39,273 nt of DNA from Methanoregula sp. GTDB lineage: Archaea; Halobacteriota; Methanomicrobia; Methanomicrobiales; Methanospirillaceae. Position 1 is the first letter of the stretch, and every line of letters begins with the position of its first letter. The stretch spans positions 1 to 39,273 of the forward strand of contig NZ_JALOCH010000018.1 in assembly GCF_023227875.1 (NCBI RefSeq). Direction: 5' to 3'. The notes beneath the pieces were generated by a model that was not told the origin of the DNA, made no database searches, and was given only the letters and a program-made list of their open reading frames with translations. Below are positions 24,573 through 33,254 of this stretch, piece after piece. A program made the translations under genes and the position numbers.

Positions 24573-25838
24573 ATGACCGTCCGTGACATCATCCTTGTCC
24601 AGCAGCGGGATCTGCAGAAGGCACTGGCCGAGACGTATATCGAGCGGGAGACATCGATTGCCGGGTCCGGCACACCTCTCATCAAGGTGATCATCGGCCC
24701 GCGCCGGGCCGGCAAGTCGTTCTTTGCCATCCACCATCTTGCCGGGAGCGACAGCCGGGCGTTCGGGTACGTCAACTTCGATGACGAACGGCTCACCGGT
24801 CTTGCGGATTACGATGAGATTGTTGCAGCAGTGGACTCGGTGTACAACAAGCCGAAGGCCCTGCTCCTTGATGAAATCCAGAACCTCCCCCAGTGGGAGC
24901 TCTTTGTCAACCGCCTCGCCCGGCAGGGATACGATCTCGTCATCACCGGCAGCAACTCGAACTTACTCAGCGCGGAGCTCTCCACGCACCTCACCGGTCG
25001 CTACCTTCAGACCGTCATCCTGCCCTTCTCGTTTGGCGAGTATCTCCGGCTCACTCCCCACGAGCTCACTACGCAGGAGAAAGTATCGGCACTCACGGAG
25101 TACGCTGAGGGTGGCGGGTACCCGGAACCCCTCGTGAAAAAATTCCCGTCCCGCGAATACCTTGCAACGCTCTTCGATTCCATCGTGTACAAGGACATTG
25201 TGAAACGCTTCCGCATCCGCTCGGTGCAGGGGATCGAGGACCTTTCCCTTTACCTTCTCTCCAACATCGCCTCGGAGTATTCCTACGGCTCGCTCGCACG
25301 GGTCACCCGGAGCAAAAGTGCGATGACCGTCCAGAAATATCTCGGGTACCTTGAGGAGGCCTTTCTCTTCTTCTCGCTCTCCCGCTTCTCGTTCAAGGTG
25401 CGGGAACAGGTTGCGGCCAACAAGAAGATTTACTGCACGGACACCGGGTTTGTTGCCGCAAAAGCGTTCCGCTTCTCGGAGAACCGGGGAAAGTTGTACG
25501 AGAACCTCGTTGCCATCGCGCTCTGGAAACTCCGGTTGCAGGGCAGCGCATCGGTCTTTTACTGGAAGAACGCCCGGCAGGAGGAAGTGGACTTTGTGAT
25601 GCAGCAGGATGGCCGGGTCACGGCGCTCATCCAGGTCTGTGCAGACCTGCAGGATGAGAAGACCCGGTCCCGCGAGGTACGGGCACTCCTGAAAGCATCG
25701 CGTGAGCTCCACTGCGATAACCTTGTCATCCTGTCGGAACGCGAGGAGAAGACTGAGACTGCCGAATGGTTCGGCATGCAGGGGATGGTCCGGTACGTGC
25801 CGCTCTGGAAGTGGCTGGAGAGGCCGGAGGCCGGGTAG
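24573..25838 (+). CDS. AAA ATPase with DUF4143 domain
   Basis: A 421-residue protein. Walker A is GPRRAGKS (42-49), Walker B LLLDEIQN (97-104), sensor VITGSNSNLLS near 128. The C-terminal part contains the DUF4143 nuclease-like core (FYWKNARQEEVDFVMQQDGRVTALIQVC), the D/E-V-D-F motif of a PD-(D/E)XK-like fold. Family members are common in archaea and anaerobes, often mobile and of unknown role. It stands alone between intergenic repeats. Codon use resembles the neighbours. Confidence 0.88.
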   Translation: MTVRDIILVQQRDLQKALAETYIERETSIAGSGTPLIKVIIGPRRAGKSFFAIHHLAGSDSRAFGYVNFDDERLTGLADYDEIVAAVDSVYNKPKALLLDEIQNLPQWELFVNRLARQGYDLVITGSNSNLLSAELSTHLTGRYLQTVILPFSFGEYLRLTPHELTTQEKVSALTEYAEGGGYPEPLVKKFPSREYLATLFDSIVYKDIVKRFRIRSVQGIEDLSLYLLSNIASEYSYGSLARVTRSKSAMTVQKYLGYLEEAFLFFSLSRFSFKVREQVAANKKIYCTDTGFVAAKAFRFSENRGKLYENLVAIALWKLRLQGSASVFYWKNARQEEVDFVMQQDGRVTALIQVCADLQDEKTRSREVRALLKASRELHCDNLVILSEREEKTETAEWFGMQGMVRYVPLWKWLERPEAG

Positions 25839-25901
25839 AATAATCCGGTAGATCCTTCATGTACTCGGTGGAATTCTATGCTCGGTTGAAACCATTTTTT
25901 T

Positions 25902-26305
25902 GCTCTGTAGAAATCCTCTTTCGCAAAGATGGGGGTTGATGCCCCCATACTCCTTTGGGACAACTGCCGCCGCCCCAAAAGGGCGGGTCGGAGAATCCTT
26001 ATGGATTCCTCGAAGACCTGCGGTCTTCTCATGTCTCAAGTCTGAAGACTTTCAACATTCTCCCGTCTCATTCCTGCGGAATTCTACGCCCCGCGGCGGC
26101 CTCAATTACCTGTCATCCTTGCAGCCCTGAAAATTTTCTTTTTTTTAAGAAAGGGTAATACGTCGTCATCGCATATGGGGGTGCCACGAGCGTGCGGGGA
26201 TAGAATCTTCGCATCAGCGATGATTCTTTCGAGAAGAATTTTTACAAATTCTTCGAACGAAGCCCCGAGAGCGTCACAATGCAAATTAAATAATTTCTAC
26301 AGAAC
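25902..26305. mobile_element. degraded MITE-like element, no intact target duplication
   Basis: The left end GCTCTGTAGAAATCC (25903-25917) and the right end ATTTCTACAGAACA (complement TGTTCTGTAGAAAT, 26293-26305) share TCTGTAGAAAT as inverted repeats and match the TIR of the 20-kb element. No direct repeat flanks them. The internal sequence includes the zinc-ribbon remnant and hairpins, so this may be an older or composite copy. Confidence 0.5.
26194..26275 (-). pseudogene. diverged fragment of the zinc-ribbon ORF
   Basis: Reads DALGASFEEFVKILLERI then IADAKILSPHARG. By eye, 73 of 82 bases match 14524-14605 in opposite orientation. The second cysteine knuckle is destroyed (RGTPICDDD in place of WCPGCDSAV) and the first is missing. 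Confidence 0.6.
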
Positions 26306-26376
26306 AGAATGTTAAAAAAAGTACCAATAAACTCCAATCACAACTCCTAATAGGAAAAAACCACAAGCACTACGGC

Positions 26377-26883
26377 ATGAAGCATTCCCTCATTGCAATC
26401 ACAGCGCTCGCAGTCCTTTCCTGCGTGCTCATTTCAGGCTGCACTTCGGATAACGAGGCGGCTCCCGCAGCAACCCCGGTGCTGACCCCCGACCTCACGT
26501 TCCCCCCGACGACCGCCGCACCGGCCACAACGACTGTTGCCGTGGCCACGACAACGGCGAACCCGGATAACGGGCCGATCCAGGTCATGCCAACTGCCCA
26601 GCAGATAAATCTTGAACTTACAAAAGACCGCCCGACGTCAAAGATCTCGCTGCTCTACCAGGGCGGCCCGGGAGAGATGTTCACCCAGAAGATCAGCCTG
26701 CACATGTATGGCACCGATGGCACGTACGTGGAATCCGTGATGAACGATGGCAAGAAGCCGATCCCCGGCAATGAGATTATCGTGCAGGGCACCCGTGACG
26801 GCGACCGGTGCGTGGTGTATGTCCAGTCAGCCGGGACCACATACAAAGTAATGGACGAGCAGGTCTTCGCTGCCCGTATCTGA
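26377..26883 (+). CDS. exported lipoprotein-like protein
   Basis: A 168-residue protein. Signal sequence (HSLIAITALAVLSCVLISGC) with a lipobox ending at Cys22, then a Thr/Ala/Pro-rich linker (30-65) typical of archaeal surface proteins, then a beta-rich domain of about 95 residues. The last part (KISLLYQGGPGEMFTQKISL, later IPGNEIIVQGTRDGDRCVV) resembles small archaeal beta-sandwich domains, but the exact family is not recognised. It is convergent with the aro operon. Confidence 0.75.
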   Translation: MKHSLIAITALAVLSCVLISGCTSDNEAAPAATPVLTPDLTFPPTTAAPATTTVAVATTTANPDNGPIQVMPTAQQINLELTKDRPTSKISLLYQGGPGEMFTQKISLHMYGTDGTYVESVMNDGKKPIPGNEIIVQGTRDGDRCVVYVQSAGTTYKVMDEQVFAARI

Positions 26884-26885
26884 AA

Positions 26886-26917
26886 AAAATATTTCTTCCT
26901 TCACTCTTCTTTTCCAG
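26886..26917 (+). terminator. T-rich terminator-like tract after the lipoprotein gene
   Basis: Immediately after the stop comes AAAAAATATTTCTTCC, then further T-rich sequence; archaeal termination typically needs only such a T-run. Confidence 0.35.
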
Positions 26918-27010
26918 GGTGTCCTCCTGCGCCGGGGAGCCGGGCCTTCACCCACCTGTGCATGCCGGCATGGTGCCGGGGAAACACGTGCGTGGACTTT
27001 TCCCTCCACG

Positions 27011-28000
27011 TTATGTCCGGTACTTTTCCTGTTCCAGCAGTGCGTCGGTGAGCACGAGCGCCAGCATCGCCTCGGCCACCGGGACGATACGCGGCACGAT
27101 ACACGGGTCGTGCCGGCCTTTCACGGTGATCTCGGCATCGTTGCCGCTGGCATCGACCGTCCGCTGCGGCTTGGCAATGGACGGCGTTGGTTTCACCGCG
27201 ATACGGACGACAATGTCTTGGCCGGATGAGATGCCCCCGAGGATGCCCCCCGCGTTGTTGCTCAGGAAGCCGTCCTTTGTGATCGGGTCGTTGTTCTCGC
27301 TCCCGAACCGTCCCGCCACCGCAAAGCCGCTGCCGATCTCCACGCCCTTGACAGCCCCGATGCCCATCATCGCACCCGCGATCTGTGCGTCGAGCTTGCC
27401 AAAGACGGGGTCGCCGAGGCCGGGGGGACAGCCCTTTGCCACGACCTCGGCAATACCGCCAACGGAGTCGCCGGCATTTTTTGCCCTCGTGATCTCGGCC
27501 TCGATCTCCCCCTGGCCGGTCTTCCCGTGGACCGAGACTATCCGCCCGGAGACCGCGATCCCTTTCGCCGCAAGAAGTTTTAACGCAACCGCACCGGCTG
27601 CGACACGCCCGACCGTCTCGCGCCCGGAACTCCGGCCGCCGCCCCGGTGGTCACGGGTGCCGTACTTCTGCTGGTACGTGAAGTCGGCATGGCCCGGGCG
27701 GAAGAGCGTACGGAGCTCCTCGTAGTCCTGCGAACGGGCCTCTTTGTTCCTCACCATCATCGCGATGGGCGTGCCGGTGGTCTTCCCGTCAAAGATCCCC
27801 GAGAGGATCTCGATTTTATCCTGCTCGTCACGGGCGGAGACGAGCGGTGAGGTACCGGGCCTGCGTCGGTCGAGCAGCGGCTGGATGTCTGCTTCGTTCA
27901 GTGCCATGCCCGGGGGGCAGCCATCCACCACGACGCCGACTGCCGCGCCGTGGCTCTCGCCAAAGCTTGTGATGCGAAAATTTGTGCCAAAGGTGTTCAT
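27011..28000 (-). CDS. aroC: chorismate synthase
   Basis: A 329-residue protein; conserved motifs include SFGESHG at 11-17, RRPGTSPLVSARDEQD (flavin/substrate region) and HRGGGRSSGRET. It forms chorismate from EPSP using reduced FMN. The start at 28000 overlaps the preceding stop as ATGA. It is the last gene of the aromatic operon and ends convergent to the lipoprotein gene. Confidence 0.97.
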   Translation of the reverse strand: MNTFGTNFRITSFGESHGAAVGVVVDGCPPGMALNEADIQPLLDRRRPGTSPLVSARDEQDKIEILSGIFDGKTTGTPIAMMVRNKEARSQDYEELRTLFRPGHADFTYQQKYGTRDHRGGGRSSGRETVGRVAAGAVALKLLAAKGIAVSGRIVSVHGKTGQGEIEAEITRAKNAGDSVGGIAEVVAKGCPPGLGDPVFGKLDAQIAGAMMGIGAVKGVEIGSGFAVAGRFGSENNDPITKDGFLSNNAGGILGGISSGQDIVVRIAVKPTPSIAKPQRTVDASGNDAEITVKGRHDPCIVPRIVPVAEAMLALVLTDALLEQEKYRT

Positions 28001-29388
28001 GCGATATACTTCCTGAGTGTCTCTTCGGGGAGGTCGATCCCGAACCAGAGGTAAAACTGTTCCCGGGCCTGCTCGACAAACATGCCGGTGCCGGTGATGG
28101 TCGTGCACCCTTTTGCCCGTGCCCGCTCGATGAGCGGGGTGATGGGCGGGGTGTAGACAAGGTCGTACACGGTGAGATCGGGATACAGCTGCTCTTCTGT
28201 CAGCGGGCTCCGTGTATCCGGCTCCATGCCGAGCGGCGTCGTGTTCACGACAAGGTCCGGCCGGATGGAATCAAACGCGTCCCAGGCTGCCCACCGGCAG
28301 CCGGCCCGCTGTGCCAGCTCCTTTGCCTTTGCCGGTGTCCGGTTGAGGATTGTCACGTCCATGTCAAGGTCGACCAGCGCATAGGCCGCGGCCGACGCGC
28401 CCCCGCCGGCCCCGAGCAGCACGGCCTTTGCGCCCTTCATGCCGACCAGCGGCTTTCGTATCCCGAGCCAGTCCGTGTTGTACCCGATCGCAGAACCGCA
28501 GGCAAAGACCACGGTGTTGACGGCGCCGATCTGTTGTGCCGCATGCTCGTCCACTTCATCGAGAAAGGGGATCACGTCCTGCTTGAACGGGATGGTGACC
28601 GAGAGGCCCTTCACATCGAGCGAGCGTGCGACCGTCATGATCTGGTCGAGCTCCGGGTCCTCGAAGAACGTGTAATAGTTGTTGAGCCCGAACTCGCGAA
28701 ACAGCGCATTGAAGAGGCGCGGGCCCCGGCTGTGGGCGCACGGGTATCCCGCGACCCCGAGGATCCTCATCTGCGGGTCGGCCGGGGGATTTTTCAGGAT
28801 CTCTTCCAGCCGCTGCAGCACCGGGGCCGAAAGCCTCCCGCTCCGGAAGAAGGTGAGCCCCTCTGCCCGTGCGGCCGCCGTGGCGACACCGGTCTTCAGC
28901 ATGCTCGCGATCTTCCCTGCCGCGTCCGCGGGTGTCGTGTCGCTCGTATCGAGATAGAAATCCGATGCGGCGTGGTAGTGCTGCCGGCGCCGGTCCATCA
29001 TCTCCGCGATCTCCTTTCTCATCGGCAGGTTCGTTAAGGGCGGGCGGGATGAATGCAGGATGCGCCTCTCGATCGTATCGATGTCGGCAGTGAGGAGGAC
29101 GAGGGTGCTGTCCTTCCGCAGGTGCTCCATATTTTTCGGGTCAACGACCGCTCCGCCGCCCGTGCCGATAACGACATCTGCCGGCGGGAGGGACGCGATC
29201 ACTTCGCGTTCGATGGCCCGGAACCGCTCCTCCCCGTCCTCGTGGAAGATGTCGGGGATGGACCGTCCCGTTTCCTGCTCGATAAGCGTGTCTGTGTCAA
29301 GGAACGGCACGCCGTTCTGCTGCGCCAGCTGCTTCCCGATCTCGGTCTTGCCGGTGCCGCGGTAGCCGGTCAGTACGATCCGCTTCAT
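27997..29388 (-). CDS. aroK-aroE: fused shikimate kinase / shikimate dehydrogenase
   Basis: A 463-residue two-domain protein. N-terminal: bacterial-type P-loop shikimate kinase with GYRGTGKT (8-15), D32-T-D, RFRAIE (55-60), GTGGG (75-79). C-terminal from about 205: shikimate dehydrogenase with Lys269 in SVTIPFK, Asp306 in GYNTDWLG and the NADP loop GAGGGA (326-331). It thus both reduces 3-dehydroshikimate and phosphorylates shikimate. Many archaea instead use a GHMP-type kinase, so the P-loop fusion is notable. The carboxylate-binding S-x-S loop is altered: HSRGPRLFN in place of the usual HSxSPxxHN (second Ser is Gly222). ATGA overlaps join it to aroA and aroC. Confidence 0.95.
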   Translation of the reverse strand: MKRIVLTGYRGTGKTEIGKQLAQQNGVPFLDTDTLIEQETGRSIPDIFHEDGEERFRAIEREVIASLPPADVVIGTGGGAVVDPKNMEHLRKDSTLVLLTADIDTIERRILHSSRPPLTNLPMRKEIAEMMDRRRQHYHAASDFYLDTSDTTPADAAGKIASMLKTGVATAAARAEGLTFFRSGRLSAPVLQRLEEILKNPPADPQMRILGVAGYPCAHSRGPRLFNALFREFGLNNYYTFFEDPELDQIMTVARSLDVKGLSVTIPFKQDVIPFLDEVDEHAAQQIGAVNTVVFACGSAIGYNTDWLGIRKPLVGMKGAKAVLLGAGGGASAAAYALVDLDMDVTILNRTPAKAKELAQRAGCRWAAWDAFDSIRPDLVVNTTPLGMEPDTRSPLTEEQLYPDLTVYDLVYTPPITPLIERARAKGCTTITGTGMFVEQAREQFYLWFGIDLPEETLRKYIA

Positions 29389-30650
29389 GGTATGAGGTTC
29401 CCAAGATTGTCCCAGAACGCCGGGAACGATTTGTTCACGCACTCCGCATCCGTTATCGTGACTCCCCCGGTGCCGAGGCCCAGCACGGCAAAACTCATCG
29501 CGGTCCGGTGGTCGTCTGCCGGGTCGATGGTGCCGCCGTGCAGGGAGGCTGGTCGGATGGTGATGGAATCATCCCCGACCGTCACATCGCCCCCGAGGGC
29601 CCGGAGGCGATCTGCGGTCCCACTGATACGGTCGCTCTCCTTGAACTTTAAATGACTGATGCCCGTGATCGTGGTCGGGGACGTGCAGCACGCGGCAACC
29701 ATGCAGAGGGTCTGGACGGTGTCCGGGGATGACGACATGTCAAACGTGATCCCGCGGAGCTCCCCGGTCCGCTCGACGCCGACGGCATTGCCGGCCCACG
29801 TGACTGTGCACCCCATCCGGCGGAGCGCATCGAGGAACCTCCGGTCGCCCTGCACGGATGCCGGTTCAAGGTTCTTCACGGTCGCCCTGCCCCCGCAGAT
29901 CGCGGCGATGGCAAAGAAGTACGAGGCAGACGAATAATCGCCCTCGATGGTATAGCGCCGGCCCTTGTAGCGGCCGGCGGTGCTGACAGTGAACCGTTCG
30001 TACCCGGTCCGCTCAACCGTTGCGCCGAACGCTTCCATCACGTTTGTGGTGATGTCGAGGTACGAGGCCGAGGCCGGCGGTGCCGGGATCACGACTTCGA
30101 CCTCCCGCTGTGCGTACGGTGCGGCCATCAGGATGGAGGAGATAAACTGGCTGCTCATGGAGCCGTCGATGGTGACCGGTCCCCCGGTGAGTTCACCGCT
30201 GACCTTCAGCGGAGGGTAGCCGGGATTTTTCAGGAATTCGACTACGCCGCCAATGGCCGGGAGCGCTTCCGCGAGCGGTCCGATCGGCCGCTCCTGCATT
30301 CTCGCACTACCGGTGAGGATGACCGGGTTATGGCAGAGCAGCGCAAGGGTTGTCAGGAGCCGGAGGCTCGTGCCGGAGTTCCGGAGATCGAGCGTGGTCT
30401 CCCTGCGGTCCGGGAGCGAGCCGTTGCAGCCGGTGACGATGAGCCGGCCCTGCTGCTCCTCAATGCCCACTCCCAGCTGGCGGAGGGCCGTGGCCGTGAG
30501 CCGGGTGTCTTCGGCATCCAGCGGGCGGAAGATGGTGGTCTTCCCTTCCGCAAGGGCGGCGGCGATCAGTGCCCGGTGCGTGAAACTTTTCGATGGCGGT
30601 GCGGCAACGGTCAGGTCAACGCTTCCCGCCTGCGGTATGATCACGTTCAT
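29385..30650 (-). CDS. aroA: 3-phosphoshikimate 1-carboxyvinyltransferase (EPSP synthase)
   Basis: A 421-residue enzyme with PPSKSFTHRA (shikimate-3-phosphate site), LRNSGTSLRLL and ARMQERPIGPLAEAL (PEP site), and LKFKESDRI near 340 (catalytic Glu/Asp region). It transfers enolpyruvate from PEP to shikimate 3-phosphate. The start at 30650 follows the prephenate dehydratase stop by ATGA overlap; the frame extending to 30677 is inside that gene. Length and motifs are typical. Confidence 0.96.
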   Translation of the reverse strand: MNVIIPQAGSVDLTVAAPPSKSFTHRALIAAALAEGKTTIFRPLDAEDTRLTATALRQLGVGIEEQQGRLIVTGCNGSLPDRRETTLDLRNSGTSLRLLTTLALLCHNPVILTGSARMQERPIGPLAEALPAIGGVVEFLKNPGYPPLKVSGELTGGPVTIDGSMSSQFISSILMAAPYAQREVEVVIPAPPASASYLDITTNVMEAFGATVERTGYERFTVSTAGRYKGRRYTIEGDYSSASYFFAIAAICGGRATVKNLEPASVQGDRRFLDALRRMGCTVTWAGNAVGVERTGELRGITFDMSSSPDTVQTLCMVAACCTSPTTITGISHLKFKESDRISGTADRLRALGGDVTVGDDSITIRPASLHGGTIDPADDHRTAMSFAVLGLGTGGVTITDAECVNKSFPAFWDNLGNLIP

Positions 30651-31444
30651 TCCGGGACTCCCTCCTTCCGGTAACAACCGAGTTCCCGGACTTCGGTAAT
30701 CTTCTTAAGTTCTTCCAGCGCCTCGCCGGTTTTCTCCGACCACGAGAAGTCGAGGAAGAAGACATAGTTCCCGATCCCCCGTTTTGACGGGCGCGACTCG
30801 ATCCGTGATAAGTTGATCCCGCGAATGGCGAATGCCTCCAGCAGGTCGTGGAGCAGGCCGGCCCGGTCCGTGCTCGGGTCAATGAGGATGCTGCACTTCT
30901 CCGGCCGGCCGCCGGTTGCCGGGTCCCGGGAGATCCGGACAAACCGTGTCGTGTTGGCTGCGTTGTTTTCCGTGTCCGGGACAATGACCGGCATCCGGTA
31001 GAGCGCCGCGGCGGTTGTCGAGAGGATCGCACCGGCGTTTGGCGTCTTCTTTGCCTCGCGTGCGCTCGATGCATTGCTGCTCGTGTGGATGACGGGCAGC
31101 CCCCACTGCTCGATTTTGTCGCTGCACTGCTCGTGGGTCTGGGGATGGGCGTAGATCACCCGCATCTTTTCCAGGGTGACGAGCGAGGCAAGGTTATGGC
31201 GGATGGGCATGTACATCTCGGCCGTGATGAAGAGCGGGAACCGCATCAGGCCGTCAAGGGTCTCGCCGACCCCCCCCGCCTCGGAGTTCTCCATGGGCAC
31301 GATCCCGTCGCCCTCCCCGCGTGCCACCGCGGACATGATGCTGCGGATCGTGGGGAGGAGGACGATGTTGTCTTTGTTGTTCTCCAGTTTCAGGGCGAGC
31401 TCGTGGGAGAAGGTCCCCTCCGGCCCGAGCGTGATGAGCTTCAT
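30647..31444 (-). CDS. pheA: prephenate dehydratase with ACT domain
   Basis: A 265-residue protein: LGPEGTFSHE at the start, the catalytic TRF motif in AANTTRFVRI, and a C-terminal ACT domain (GLLHDLLEAFAIRGINLSRI, ESRPSKRG) that senses phenylalanine. It converts prephenate to phenylpyruvate. No chorismate mutase domain is attached. The start at 31444 overlaps the prephenate dehydrogenase stop as ATGA. Confidence 0.95.
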   Translation of the reverse strand: MKLITLGPEGTFSHELALKLENNKDNIVLLPTIRSIMSAVARGEGDGIVPMENSEAGGVGETLDGLMRFPLFITAEMYMPIRHNLASLVTLEKMRVIYAHPQTHEQCSDKIEQWGLPVIHTSSNASSAREAKKTPNAGAILSTTAAALYRMPVIVPDTENNAANTTRFVRISRDPATGGRPEKCSILIDPSTDRAGLLHDLLEAFAIRGINLSRIESRPSKRGIGNYVFFLDFSWSEKTGEALEELKKITEVRELGCYRKEGVPE

Positions 31445-32265
31445 TTATTCACCATGCATTCGATCAGGGCGTCGGTCATCTTCTGCCCCTCTTCGCAGTA
31501 CGAGCCGAGGTGGCGGCTGTTCCGCTCGAAGAATAGTTTGAACAGTTCCGGGTCATGCCCGGTGACAACGGACGACAGGTCGGATGCGGAACCCCGGCAC
31601 GCGGCAAGCACGGCCGGCACGTAGGGGTTCTGCTGGAGGATGTCCGCGTAGAGCAGCGGGTCCTGCGAGAGGAGCCGGCCCATGAGCGAGAGCTCGATCT
31701 GGTACACGGGGCTCGTGAACTCCTGCGTTGCCCGGATATCGATGCCGAGCCGGCGGACCGTGTCGGCCATGCAGAGCGTCACAAAATGCGTGAGGCCCTG
31801 GACGATGGCGACCATCCGGTCGTGCTCCTCCGGTGTGGTGATGGTGCACGTTGCCCCTTCATTCCTGAATATTTTCAGCAGGGCTTCCGTGTGGTACTCG
31901 TCCGCCCGGGCCGGGCAGACGATGATCGTCTGGCTTTTGAGCGAGCCGACCGTGGGCCCGAACATCGGGTGGAGGCCGATCACGTCCGCCTTCGATGCGA
32001 GCATCGCCCCGACCGGCCGGACCTTGAGCGACGTGAGGTCGCAGAGGAGCTGGTCTTTTTGCATCAGCGGGGCGATCTCCCCAATGACGCGGCACGTGTC
32101 ATGGATGGGGACGGAGACGATGACGATGTCGCTCGTTGCTGCAAGCTCTTCGTTGGTGAGTGCGGTCTTCCGTCCTGAGACCCGCACGTCGTATCCTGCA
32201 CGCTCAAAGACCGGGACAAAGAACTGCCCCATCTTCCCGGTGCCGCCGATGATTCCAATCTTCAT
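31441..32265 (-). CDS. tyrA: prephenate dehydrogenase
   Basis: A 274-residue protein with the NAD-binding GIIGGTGKMGQFF at the N-terminus and GLHPMFGPTVGSLKSQ, the hallmark of TyrA enzymes. It oxidatively decarboxylates prephenate to 4-hydroxyphenylpyruvate. The ATG at 32265 is two bases after the previous stop and aligns with the family; an upstream in-frame GTG (32271) would add two residues. The last 100 residues are helical, as expected for the dimerisation domain; no fused chorismate mutase. Confidence 0.93.
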   Translation of the reverse strand: MKIGIIGGTGKMGQFFVPVFERAGYDVRVSGRKTALTNEELAATSDIVIVSVPIHDTCRVIGEIAPLMQKDQLLCDLTSLKVRPVGAMLASKADVIGLHPMFGPTVGSLKSQTIIVCPARADEYHTEALLKIFRNEGATCTITTPEEHDRMVAIVQGLTHFVTLCMADTVRRLGIDIRATQEFTSPVYQIELSLMGRLLSQDPLLYADILQQNPYVPAVLAACRGSASDLSSVVTGHDPELFKLFFERNSRHLGSYCEEGQKMTDALIECMVNK

Positions 32266-32267
32266 GA

Positions 32268-33254
32268 TCACTTCTCGCGGATGGTCTCTTTGACTGCCAT
32301 CCCGAAATGCCTGCCGCCTTCGAGTATGCTGCCCATGATCCTGTCGCCGACTTTTAAGTGCACGACCGAGATCGCGTTTCCGTCCTCGCCCACGAGCCGG
32401 ATCGTCTCGGCGTTCTGGAGGATCAGGCTCACCTTCGACTTCCCTGCCGCGGCTTCGACCAGCAGCAGCGGGCGCCGCTCGATCTTCGTGCGGCCGATGA
32501 TTGCAGAGTGCGCCGTCCCCTTTGCATCGGAGACCAGCACCTGGCCCCCGATCGCGAGGTCCGCAAGGTACGCGGTCCTGCCGTCCGGGAGGAGGATGTA
32601 CGCGTGGACTGCGCCGGCGTTCACACGGAACGGGCGCGGGGCCACGTACGGGTTCTCCAGCGTCTCGGCATGGACGAGGAGCATGGCTGAAGAGGTGTTT
32701 CCCATCAGCATGCCCTCGCCGTCAGAGAGCATCGAGCAGGTGTCCACGCAGACCCGGTCGCCCATGCCCACGGGATGGATCTTCGTGACCGTGAACGGGA
32801 CAAGCCCGACTTTCCCGGTACCGGCCCTGATGAGCGCGGCAACGGATTTGACAACCGCCGGGCTGTCGGTCTTCAGCAGGACCCCGTACGTGCCTTTCTC
32901 CAGCACGTTGAGGGCGAGCTCCGCTTCCTTTACATCTTTGACCCGTGCGATGATCTTGTCGGACTGGGCGACGAGGTTTTCGAGCGGGATCACGGTCCAG
33001 TCGCTCGTGGTGACGATGACCGGCTTGTGTCTGCCAGCCTGTGCTGCCGCGTTCTCGCTTGCCTTGTCCGTGATCGTGCACTCGGTGATGTCGGTCCCGG
33101 GCTTGATGTCGCCGTCCGGCGCAACGGTGGTGATGCGGCCGAGCCGTTTTACGTCCTCTGCCCTGTCGACCACGAGTGCATCCGCACCGCTCTCAATCGC
33201 GGTGGTGGCGATCTCCTTGTTCCACGGCCTGATGTCAACCCAGAACTGCTTCAT
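32268..33254 (-). CDS. aroB': 3-dehydroquinate synthase II
   Basis: A 328-residue archaeal enzyme (MJ1249-type). Motifs: VDIRPWNKEIATTAIESGAD at the start, IVTTSDWTVIPLENL, VGMGDRVCVDTCSML, then GEGMLMGNTSSAMLLVHAET. It deaminates and cyclises 2-amino-3,7-dideoxyheptulosonate to 3-dehydroquinate with NAD. The start at 33254 overlaps the aldolase paralogue's stop as ATGA, so it is translated directly after the likely supplier of its substrate. Confidence 0.96.
   Translation of the reverse strand: MKQFWVDIRPWNKEIATTAIESGADALVVDRAEDVKRLGRITTVAPDGDIKPGTDITECTITDKASENAAAQAGRHKPVIVTTSDWTVIPLENLVAQSDKIIARVKDVKEAELALNVLEKGTYGVLLKTDSPAVVKSVAALIRAGTGKVGLVPFTVTKIHPVGMGDRVCVDTCSMLSDGEGMLMGNTSSAMLLVHAETLENPYVAPRPFRVNAGAVHAYILLPDGRTAYLADLAIGGQVLVSDAKGTAHSAIIGRTKIERRPLLLVEAAAGKSKVSLILQNAETIRLVGEDGNAISVVHLKVGDRIMGSILEGGRHFGMAVKETIREK

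Larger units (their letters stand above)
25839..26376. other. gene-free region with decayed repeat elements
   Basis: No intact gene. It holds a probable degraded element (25902-26305), a remnant of the zinc-ribbon ORF (26194-26275), and hairpins GAGAATCC/GGATTCCTC, GAAGACC/GGTCTTC and GGGGGTTGATGCCCCC. The block ACTCGGTGGAATT (near 25864) recalls ACTCAGTGGAATT inside the 20-kb MITE (near 20054). Confidence 0.5.

Noticed and set aside
25840..26320. Target-site duplication around the 25.9-kb element
   Set aside because: Flanks outside the two TCTGTAGAAAT ends were compared by eye and share no direct repeat.
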